NCBI GenBank assembly: GCA_025360985.1
Contig: JANYBA010000068.1
Coordinates: 1 to 7,841 of the forward strand
Source: Gammaproteobacteria bacterium
GTDB taxonomy: Bacteria; Pseudomonadota; Gammaproteobacteria; Xanthomonadales; Xanthomonadaceae
Direction of reading: 5' to 3'
Length of the DNA: 7,841 nucleotides
Shown here: in pieces, positions 1 to 5,365 of the stretch
Position numbering within the stretch: the stretch's first letter is position 1
Layout of the letters: each line of letters begins with the position of its first letter
Notes under the pieces: generated by a model
What the model saw: the letters and a program-made list of their open reading frames with translations, nothing else
Told to the model about the DNA's origin: nothing
Database searches by the model: none
Position numbers and translations under genes: made by a program

Positions 1-647
1 ACGACGCCATCGCGCTGCGCGCCAAGTTCCTGACCGAATACCAGGACGCGGCCTACGCGGCGCAATACACCGCTTTCGCGGCCAAGGCTCGTGGCGTCGA
101 GCAGCAACGCACGCCCGGGCTCACCGGCCTTTCCGAAGCCGTCGCCCGCTACGCCTTCAAGCTGATGGCCTACAAGGACGAATACGAAGTCGCGCGCTTG
201 TACACGACCGGCGATTTCGAACAGCGCCTGCGCGAGACCTTCGATGGCGACTACAAGGTGAAATTCAATCTTGCTCCGCCGATGTTCTCGAAGAAGGACA
301 GCAGCGGCCACCTGGTCAAGCAGGAATACGGCCCCTGGGTGTTCACCGCCTTCAAGCTGCTCAAGCGCCTGAAGTTCCTGCGCGGCGGCGCCCTCGATGT
401 CTTCGGCAAGACCGCCGAACGGCGGATGGAACGACAGCTGATCGTTGATTACCGCAACACCATCGAAGAAGTGCTGGGCGGGCTAACGCTCGGTAACCAC
501 GCGCTGGCGGTGGAGATCGCGCGGCTGCCCGAGCAGATCCGCGGCTACGGCCACGTCAAGGAAGGCAATGTGGCCAAGGTCAAGGCGCGTTGGGCAGAAT
601 TGATCGCGCGCTGGCGCGCGCCGGCGACGGAGCGAGCGGCGGCCTGA
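1..647 (+). CDS. Indolepyruvate (2-oxoacid) ferredoxin oxidoreductase, C-terminal part, 5' end off the window
   Basis: Partial gene: reading from base 3, the frame is open from the left edge to TGA at 645-647, giving 214 residues. The enzyme family oxidatively decarboxylates aryl-2-oxoacids such as indolepyruvate to the acyl-CoA, passing electrons to ferredoxin, in the cytoplasm (amino-acid catabolism). The visible part is the C-terminal domain of the large fused form. Recognisable stretches are YKDEYEVARLYT (about residues 56-67), FNLAPPMF, YGPWVFTAFKLLKRLKFLRG, LDVFGKTAERRMER and a terminal IRGYGHVKEGN. These match what I remember of the fused IorA/IorB-type enzymes of proteobacteria; the thiamine-diphosphate and Fe-S domains would lie upstream, outside the window. 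An internal ATG at 165 is not the start, because the homologous sequence continues unbroken before it. It converges on the unknown gene that ends at 677. Family call is firm from recognition; substrate is inferred. Confidence 0.85.
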   Translation, partial: DAIALRAKFLTEYQDAAYAAQYTAFAAKARGVEQQRTPGLTGLSEAVARYAFKLMAYKDEYEVARLYTTGDFEQRLRETFDGDYKVKFNLAPPMFSKKDSSGHLVKQEYGPWVFTAFKLLKRLKFLRGGALDVFGKTAERRMERQLIVDYRNTIEEVLGGLTLGNHALAVEIARLPEQIRGYGHVKEGNVAKVKARWAELIARWRAPATERAAA

Positions 648-676
648 TTGGATTCGTCGGGCGGCAACCGGGCGCC

Positions 677-1273
677 TTAGTCGTGCGACGGCGCGCCGGC
701 GTGGTTCTTCATGATCAGCTCGGCCAGCCAGACTTCGCCCTTGCCGATGATCTCGAGCGGGGTCATTTCCCAGTTGGTCAGCACCATGGCTTCGGCGACG
801 CTGAATTCCAGCTGCGCCTTGTTGAACTTGCGCGTGCCGGCGATGACCGCCTCGAGCACGGCCTGGCCGGGCATCGGCGCTTCCATCTCGGCTTCGCGCG
901 CCGCCTGGGCCGCCGCGGCATCGGTGCCGCCGCTTTCGACCAGCCACTGGATCCGGCGCTGCGCCACGTGCTGGGCTTCGCCGGTGGCATCGCCGCTGAA
1001 ATTCGGCGACGCCGCGGCGAGCATCTTGTGCAGGGTGTTGAGCTGGCCAAACACGCGCATCCGCGCCAGGTTGGCGGCGTCGTGCTTGTGCTCGGCTTCC
1101 TCGACGTCCTGGCGCATGCGATCGATCCGGGCTTCCTGCACATCCAGCGCCTTGAGGACCGCATCGATTCTGTTCAGCCAATCCTCGCGCGCCGGCAGGG
1201 CCGGCGCGACCACCACCCGCTCGCGGAATTCGAGCAGCAGGGTCTTCGGATCTTTCGTGCGGGACGACGTCAT
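677..1273 (-). CDS. Hypothetical protein, 198 aa, helical/coiled-coil N-terminal half
   Basis: I do not recognise this protein. Starting at ATG 1273 and ending at TAA 677-679 it has 198 residues. There is no signal peptide and no membrane segment, so it is probably cytoplasmic. Residues about 32-85 are strongly helical with charged heptad-like spacing (for example ARIDRMRQDVEEAEHKHD), suggesting a coiled coil; a low-complexity Ala/Glu stretch around 118-130 links to a C-terminal half with conserved-looking hydrophobic pieces (LTNWEMTPLEIIGKGEVWLAELI). The same frame is open far upstream, but that region is antisense or frame-shifted to folE, so ATG 1273 is the sensible start. No Shine-Dalgarno precedes it; a -10-like CATAAT lies 6 nt upstream. 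It follows folE by 32 bp on the same strand, which may mean co-transcription, but no functional link to pterin synthesis can be read from the sequence. Confidence 0.8.
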   Translation of the reverse strand: MTSSRTKDPKTLLLEFRERVVVAPALPAREDWLNRIDAVLKALDVQEARIDRMRQDVEEAEHKHDAANLARMRVFGQLNTLHKMLAAASPNFSGDATGEAQHVAQRRIQWLVESGGTDAAAAQAAREAEMEAPMPGQAVLEAVIAGTRKFNKAQLEFSVAEAMVLTNWEMTPLEIIGKGEVWLAELIMKNHAGAPSHD

Positions 1274-1279
1274 GCCCGG

Positions 1280-1285
1280 ATTATG
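1280..1285 (-). promoter_or_regulatory. Candidate -10 element (CATAAT) for a leaderless transcript of the unknown gene
   Basis: On the minus strand the hexamer CATAAT (5 of 6 to TATAAT) ends 6 nt before the ATG at 1273. A sigma70 start site usually falls 6-8 nt after the -10, which would be at or next to the A of the ATG. No ribosome-binding site fits between them. No convincing -35 is visible upstream, where the sequence is GC-rich, so this remains a weak call. Confidence 0.3.
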
Positions 1286-1305
1286 CACCAGCCCCGGAGC
1301 CACGG

Positions 1306-1896
1306 TCAGCGCCGGCCCCCGGCCGGCATGCCGATGAACTGCAGGAATTCGGCCCGGGTGCGGGCGTCGTCGCGGAAATCCCCCAGCATTTTTGAGGTCA
1401 CCATGCTGACGCCGCGCTTGTGGATGCCGCGCGTGGTCATGCATTCGTGCGTGCCTTCCACCACCACCGCGACGCCGCGCGGCTGCAGCACGTGCTCGAT
1501 GCAGCGGGCGATCTGCGCGGTCATCTTTTCCTGGAACGGGAAGCGCCGCGCGTAGGACTCCACGACCCGCGCCAGCTTGCTGATTCCCACGACGCGACCG
1601 GCCGGCAGGTAGCCGACGTGGGCGCGGCCGATGATCGGCGCCATGTGGTGTTCGCAGTGGCTTTCGTATTCGATGTCGCGCAGCACGATCATCTCGTCGT
1701 AGCCGGCGACTTCCTCGAAAGTGCGCGCCAGGAAGTCGGACGGATCCTCGGCGTAACCCGAATACCAGTCGCCGTAGGCCTCGACCACGCGCTTGGGTGT
1801 GTCGAGCAGGCCTTCGCGGGCCGGATCGTCGCCGGCCCAGGCGAGCAGGGTGCGGACCGCCGATTCGGCCTGTTCGCGGGTCGGTTTGTGGCTCAT
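1306..1896 (-). CDS. folE: GTP cyclohydrolase I (type IA)
   Basis: Catalyses the first committed step of tetrahydrofolate/pterin synthesis: GTP plus water to 7,8-dihydroneopterin triphosphate and formate, as a cytoplasmic homodecamer with one zinc per active site. The 196-residue protein has the full catalytic domain. The zinc ligands are visible as Cys81 and His84 in [11 protein letters not shown] and Cys152 in THECMTTRG; the 71-residue Cys-to-Cys spacing equals that of E. coli FolE (Cys110/Cys181). His83 and His150 correspond to the E. coli active-site His112 and His179. It is shorter at the N-terminus than the 222-residue E. coli enzyme, as in many bacterial short forms. Start is ATG 1896, preceded by GGAGGA with a 5-nt spacer. 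It lies 48 bp after the MFS gene and 32 bp before the unknown gene. No zinc-independent (FolE2) features are present. Confidence 0.97.
   Translation of the reverse strand: MSHKPTREQAESAVRTLLAWAGDDPAREGLLDTPKRVVEAYGDWYSGYAEDPSDFLARTFEEVAGYDEMIVLRDIEYESHCEHHMAPIIGRAHVGYLPAGRVVGISKLARVVESYARRFPFQEKMTAQIARCIEHVLQPRGVAVVVEGTHECMTTRGIHKRGVSMVTSKMLGDFRDDARTRAEFLQFIGMPAGGRR
1311..1327 (-). other. Strong GC hairpin in the last codons of folE
   Basis: GCCGGCC-ccc-GGCCGGC is a perfect 7-bp dyad with a 3-nt loop, ending two bases before the folE stop codon (1306-1308). The transcript would form a very stable stem immediately upstream of the unknown gene. No run of U follows on either strand, so it is not a standard intrinsic terminator. 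It may slow ribosomes, protect the folE 3' end from decay, or be incidental in GC-rich coding sequence (it encodes PAGG near the C-terminus). Confidence 0.35.
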
Positions 1897-1901
1897 GGCG
1901 G

Positions 1902-1907
1902 TCCTCC
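1902..1907 (-). promoter_or_regulatory. Shine-Dalgarno site of folE
   Basis: Minus-strand GGAGGA lies 5 nt before the ATG at 1896. It is the only near-consensus ribosome-binding site I can see in the minus-strand run and fixes the folE start. Confidence 0.8.
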
Positions 1908-1920
1908 GGTGCGAAGCGCC

Positions 1921-1948
1921 ATGCTAACGCATGCCGGGCGGCGGTCAG
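1921..1948 (-). promoter_or_regulatory. Weak candidate promoter of folE
   Basis: On the minus strand CTGACC (1948-1943, 4 of 6 to TTGACA) is followed after 16 bp by TAGCAT (1926-1921, 4 of 6 to TATAAT). Initiation would fall near 1914, giving a leader of about 18 nt that contains the folE Shine-Dalgarno. The -35 overlaps the end of the MFS gene. Both boxes are imperfect, so folE may instead be read through from upstream. Confidence 0.25.
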
Positions 1949-3183
1949 TCCACGGCGTGCAGGTGCGCCGTCGTCCGCCAGACGATGGCCAGCGCCAGCA
2001 GCACCAGCGACGACGACAGCAGGAACGGCGCGCCCGGCAGGTGCGCGGGCGCGGACGCGCCGATGAATGTCGCGAACACCGTGGTGAACAACCACGGTCC
2101 GAAGATGCCGGCGGTGCTCGCCAGGGAGGTCACGCTGCCCTGCAGCCGGCCCTGTTCATGCGGATCGACCTGCCGGGTCATGATCGACTGGGTGATCGGG
2201 CTGGCCAGCCCCCACAGCGCGCCGATCGGCATCGCCAGCAGGAACACCCAGCCGGTCGATGCGAAACCGTAGATGCCGAAACCGATCGCGCCGCACAGCG
2301 TGCCGAGCAGCAAGGTTCGCCGCTCGCCGAGCGCATGGACGGCGCGCTTGGCCAGCCACGCCTGCACGAAAGCGCTGAGCACGCCGACGCCCGCGAGCAC
2401 GTAGCCGACATGCTGCTGGTCCCAGCCGTAGCGATAATCGGCGTACAGGACGAACACGCTGTTGAACACGTAGTGCGCGAGCTGGAACAGGAACACCGTC
2501 AATGCCAGCCCGAACACCTGCGGGTAGCGCCTGAGCATCATCAGTGCGCCGACCGGATTCGCCCGCTTCCAGTTGAACCCGCTGCGTCGTTCCGACGGCA
2601 GCGATTCGGGCAACACGAAGTAGCCGTAGCAGAAATTGGCCAGGCTCAGCACGGCGGCGGCGGCGAACGGCGCGCGCGGATTGACGACGGCGAGCAGGCT
2701 GCCCAGCGCCGGTCCGACCACGAAGCCAATGCCGAAGGCCGCGCCCAGCAATCCGAACGCGCCGGCGCGCTTTTCCGGTGGCGTTACGTCGGCGATGTAG
2801 GCATTCGCGGTCGAAAAGCTCGCCGACGTGATGCCCGAGACGATGCGGCCGATGAACAGCAGCGGCAGCGTGTTGACCAGCGCCATCAGGAGGAAGTCCA
2901 GCCCGAGGCCGAAGTTCGACAACAGGATCACCGGGCGCCGCCCGAAGTGATCCGACAGCGCGCCCTGCACCGGCGAGAACACGAACTGCATGATCGCGAA
3001 CGCCGTGCCGAACCATCCGACCCAGTGCGCCGCCAGCACGAAGCTGCCGCCCGCCATCGACTTGATCAGGTGCGGCAGTACCGGAATGATGATCCCGAAC
3101 GACAGGATGTCGAGCAGGACGGTGACGAAGATGAAGGCCAGCGCGGCCTTGCGTACCGTCACGGCGGGGGTGGTGTCGTCCAC
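1945..3183 (-). CDS. MFS transporter, TetA-like (DHA1) family
   Basis: Inner-membrane, proton-driven exporter of the 12-helix major facilitator superfamily, closest in style to TetA/TCR drug-efflux proteins; the substrate cannot be read. With GTG 3183 it has 412 residues, normal for the family. Visible motifs: Asp25 in helix 1 (TVLLDILSFGIIIPVLP), loop 2-3 motif A around 74-85 (GALSDHFGRRPV), Arg113 of motif B (FIGRIVSGI), the TetA-type signature YIADVTPPEKR (129-139), and motif C GAAFGIGFVVGPALG (147-161). The C-terminal half repeats the fold, with a second GRLQG-containing loop. There is no in-frame ATG near the N-terminus: GTG 3183 and GTG 3162 (seven codons later) are the candidates, and neither has a good Shine-Dalgarno. 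It begins 32 bp after the TPR gene and ends 48 bp before folE. No regulator gene such as tetR adjoins, and nothing marks it as a resistance gene. Confidence 0.92.
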   Translation of the reverse strand: MDDTTPAVTVRKAALAFIFVTVLLDILSFGIIIPVLPHLIKSMAGGSFVLAAHWVGWFGTAFAIMQFVFSPVQGALSDHFGRRPVILLSNFGLGLDFLLMALVNTLPLLFIGRIVSGITSASFSTANAYIADVTPPEKRAGAFGLLGAAFGIGFVVGPALGSLLAVVNPRAPFAAAAVLSLANFCYGYFVLPESLPSERRSGFNWKRANPVGALMMLRRYPQVFGLALTVFLFQLAHYVFNSVFVLYADYRYGWDQQHVGYVLAGVGVLSAFVQAWLAKRAVHALGERRTLLLGTLCGAIGFGIYGFASTGWVFLLAMPIGALWGLASPITQSIMTRQVDPHEQGRLQGSVTSLASTAGIFGPWLFTTVFATFIGASAPAHLPGAPFLLSSSLVLLALAIVWRTTAHLHAVD

Positions 3184-3215
3184 GAAGATCCGGCGGATGA
3201 AAGACGCGCAGTCTA

Positions 3216-4532
3216 TCAGCCGCTCGTTGTCGGCAGCGCCAGGTCGCGATGGTGCACGGCGCGATCGCGTTCGACGAGCATGGCCTGCTGCGCCTGGACC
3301 GCTTGCCGCAGGTGCGAGTTTTCGGCGCGTTGCTCGCGTTCGTCCAGTGCCACCTGCGCCAGTACCCGGTGATAGGCTTCGGCCTGTTCGCCGAGCTGCG
3401 CCGAAGTGGCGCGCGCGGCTTCGGACACCAGGTAGGCTTCGTGGTCCCGCCCCAGGGCGGCGAGCAGGCGCGCCTCCAGGTTCTGCGCTTCGGCCAGGTT
3501 CAGCAGGCTGCGGTTGGACTCGAACACCGGCCGCGCCGCCTGCACGTGCTGCAGGGCCTCCTTGTTCCGGTGCAGCGGCGCCAGCGCCTCGGCCAGGTAG
3601 AGGTCGGTCATCGCCAAGCGCTCCTTGTCGCCCTGGCGCTGGAAGTGTTCCCGCGCGAGTTGCAGGACCTTGCCGGCGGCGTCGAACTGCCCGGCGTGCA
3701 CCCGGATGCGTCCCTGCTTGAGTCGCGACACCGCGGTCTGCAGGAGATCGCCCGCGCGTTCGGCGCTGGCGATCGATTGTTCGATCAGGGCCTCCGCCTG
3801 GTCCGGGTCGCCGAGCAAATCGTTGGCCGTGGCCATGTTGGCCAGCACGATCGAGCGATCCTGGTCGTTCATGCTCGCTTTCGACGCCGAATAGACTTGG
3901 CGGAAATACGCCAGCGCGGTCGAATAATCGCCCAGGCGCGCGTACAGGCTGGCCAGTGAGTTGGTCGTGGCCATCACGTTCGCGGTCTCGCCGCCGGACT
4001 GGTACAGGTCGCGGGCCCGGCGCAAATCGACGAAGGCGTCGCGGAACAAGCCGCGCGTCGACGCCAGCGCGCCACGCAGGTTGCGGGCAAGCGCCTCCAG
4101 GCCGACGGAATGGCGCCGCTGCGCGACCGCCAGCGCCTTCTGGTAGCGAACGCCCGCCGACTCGAAATCCCCGTGGGCCATCTGCAGGTTCGCCGCGCAC
4201 AGCTCGAACCTGGCCTCGGCCTCGACCTGGCCGATCTTGCGCGCGCGGGCGATGCCGTCTTCGGCTTGCCGCCAAAGCTTTCCGTCCTCGTCGTCGTTCT
4301 CGAAGCTGTACTCCTGGCACTCGATGCTCTCGACGTCGAGGCGCAAGGCGGGAGAAACGTCGCCGGCCAGCAACTTCATGGCCGCTTCCTGGTGGCGGTC
4401 GGCTTCGTCGAAAGTCGCCGCGGTCCGGTGCGCTTCCAGTTCCCGGCGCACGGCCGCGTCGTTGCTCGCCCAGGCGGCGCCGACCCACAGTCCGCAAACG
4501 ACCACCAGCCAGGTCAATCGTCGTGCGCGCAC
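3216..4532 (-). CDS. Exported TPR-repeat protein with C-terminal coiled coil
   Basis: Starting from GTG 4532 the protein has 438 residues. GGGGA lies four bases before this GTG, and the resulting N-terminus is a textbook signal peptide: RARR, a hydrophobic stretch LTWLVVVCGLWVGAA and cleavage after AWA (about residue 22). The next in-frame GTG upstream (4577) lacks a ribosome-binding site and would bury the signal. The mature protein, presumably periplasmic, is a helical solenoid (about 80-385) of paired helices spaced like tetratricopeptide repeats, for example SLASLYARLGDYSTALAYF and ANMATANDLLGDPDQAEALI. The last 50 or so residues are charged and coiled-coil-like (ENSHLRQAVQAQQAMLVERD), ending LPTTSG. 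In related gammaproteobacterial proteins such a TPR-plus-coil module usually precedes a membrane helix and a GGDEF or other signalling domain; none is present here. It ends in TGA directly followed by TAG, 32 bp before the MFS gene. TPR call is firm; role is unknown. Confidence 0.85.
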   Translation of the reverse strand: MRARRLTWLVVVCGLWVGAAWASNDAAVRRELEAHRTAATFDEADRHQEAAMKLLAGDVSPALRLDVESIECQEYSFENDDEDGKLWRQAEDGIARARKIGQVEAEARFELCAANLQMAHGDFESAGVRYQKALAVAQRRHSVGLEALARNLRGALASTRGLFRDAFVDLRRARDLYQSGGETANVMATTNSLASLYARLGDYSTALAYFRQVYSASKASMNDQDRSIVLANMATANDLLGDPDQAEALIEQSIASAERAGDLLQTAVSRLKQGRIRVHAGQFDAAGKVLQLAREHFQRQGDKERLAMTDLYLAEALAPLHRNKEALQHVQAARPVFESNRSLLNLAEAQNLEARLLAALGRDHEAYLVSEAARATSAQLGEQAEAYHRVLAQVALDEREQRAENSHLRQAVQAQQAMLVERDRAVHHRDLALPTTSG

Positions 4533-4544
4533 ATCGTCCCCACG

Positions 4545-4560
4545 CCATCGCCCGCGATGG
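4545..4560 (-). other. Leader hairpin upstream of the TPR gene
   Basis: CCATCG-cccg-CGATGG is a perfect 6-bp stem with a 4-nt loop in the 65-bp gap between the YkuD_2-type transpeptidase gene and the TPR gene. It lies only a few bases upstream of the Shine-Dalgarno-like GGGGA of the TPR gene, where a stem could influence ribosome access. There is no T-run, so it is not an intrinsic terminator. Could be chance. Confidence 0.3.
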
Positions 4561-4597
4561 CCCAGCTTAGGCCGCACGGGGGGCGTTGGCTATCGAC

Positions 4598-5317
4598 TCA
4601 GTCGGCGGCGAGCGAGCGTGCGCTGGTGCCGGCCAGGGCCGTGCGTTTGTCGCGACAATTGACGAAGGGCGAATGCGCCAGCCAGTCGCTGTCGGGATAG
4701 TAGGCAAAGATCATCTGGCCGTTCTTCAGGCTGTCGATGACCGCCGCGGCGACTTCCGGGCGCAGGGCCGGACAGCCCCAGCTGCGCCCAAGCCGACCCT
4801 GTTTGAGCGCCGTCTGCGGGTTCACGTAGGCGGCGCCATGCATGACGATCGCGCGCGCCATGGCGGCGTCGTTGGTGCCGGGCTCGAGGCCCTGCATCCG
4901 CAACGAATAGCCGTTGTGGCCGACGTAGGTGTCGGCGGTGCGGAACAAGCCAAGGCTGCTCTCGTGGCTGCCGTCGCGGTTGGAAAAGGAATGCGCGAGG
5001 TTCTCGCCGGTGCCCTGACCGTGCGCGACGTACTCGCGGAACAGCAGCGTATCGTTGGCGAGGTCGAACACCCACAGGCGCGGCGTGGTCGAGGGCCGGG
5101 AATAATCGATTACCGCCAGACGCGCCGACGGCGCTTGGCCGAGGCTGCCCGCGGCGCAATCGCGCGCCGCCAAGGCCAACGACAGGACGCGCGGATCGGC
5201 GTCGGGTGCCAGCCGCTGCAACAGCGTCGCGTCGTTTTCGGCGCTGGCAGCCACGCCAGGCAGCAGCGCCAGCAGCAGGGGGAAGCACACGGAGCGCATG
5301 GACGTTCGGCGGGTCAT
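4598..5317 (-). CDS. Secreted L,D-transpeptidase-like protein, YkuD_2 family
   Basis: Member of the 'murein L,D-transpeptidase catalytic domain' (YkuD_2) family, related to enzymes that form 3-3 peptidoglycan cross-links or attach proteins to the wall; periplasmic. From ATG 5317 it has 239 residues: a signal peptide (MTRRTSMRS, hydrophobic VCFPLLLALLPGVA, cleavage near ASA at residue 26), then one catalytic domain. The active-site pieces are clear: His160-Gly161 in IVMHGAAYVN and Cys182 in GRLGRSWGCPALRPE. Other family-like stretches are GQGTGENLAHSFSN (100-113) and SSLGLFRT (120-127). Cys54 and Cys221 are the only other mature cysteines and could pair. Starts at 5344 and 5299 are also possible; none has a good ribosome-binding site, and 5317 gives the most natural signal peptide. 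It follows the tandem-domain transpeptidase gene by 48 bp and belongs to a different subfamily, so the pair is not a recent duplication. Exact reaction is inferred. Confidence 0.88.
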   Translation of the reverse strand: MTRRTSMRSVCFPLLLALLPGVAASAENDATLLQRLAPDADPRVLSLALAARDCAAGSLGQAPSARLAVIDYSRPSTTPRLWVFDLANDTLLFREYVAHGQGTGENLAHSFSNRDGSHESSLGLFRTADTYVGHNGYSLRMQGLEPGTNDAAMARAIVMHGAAYVNPQTALKQGRLGRSWGCPALRPEVAAAVIDSLKNGQMIFAYYPDSDWLAHSPFVNCRDKRTALAGTSARSLAAD

Positions 5318-5327
5318 GGTGAAGCGC

Positions 5328-5357
5328 AGGATACGCCCGGCCATGTCACGAAACCAA
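5328..5357 (-). promoter_or_regulatory. Weak candidate promoter of the YkuD_2-type transpeptidase gene
   Basis: Minus-strand TTGGTT (5357-5352, 3 of 6) and TATCCT (5333-5328, 4 of 6) are spaced 18 bp, ending 10 nt before ATG 5317. If used, initiation near 5320 would exclude the upstream ATG 5344 and support the 5317 start. Matches are poor and could be chance. Confidence 0.18.
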
Positions 5358-5365
5358 TGTCGCCA

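Noticed and set aside
648..676. Terminator between the convergent oxidoreductase and unknown genes
   Set aside because: No stem of useful length followed by a T-run on either strand in the 29-bp gap or the adjacent gene ends; only short GC-rich palindromes.
1274..2095. Extension of the unknown gene's frame upstream to 2095 (472 codons)
   Set aside because: That stretch is out of frame with folE and the MFS gene, which are both secure; only the part from ATG 1273 lacks a competing gene.
1945..3183. Tetracycline-resistance determinant
   Set aside because: The TetA-like signature marks the transporter subfamily only. There is no tetR, mobile element or composition change, so drug specificity cannot be claimed.
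1420..3372. A 650-codon open frame on the + strand, antisense to folE and the MFS gene
   Set aside because: Composition is Arg/Gln/His/Ala-rich with no domain, as expected from the third-position GC bias of the genes opposite. The minus-strand proteins are clearly real.
3184..4548. Extension of the MFS frame upstream to ATG 4548 (867 codons in all)
   Set aside because: The upstream part is a frame-shifted shadow of the TPR gene, rich in Arg/Gly/Pro. The transporter fold begins just after 3183, so this is not a fusion protein.
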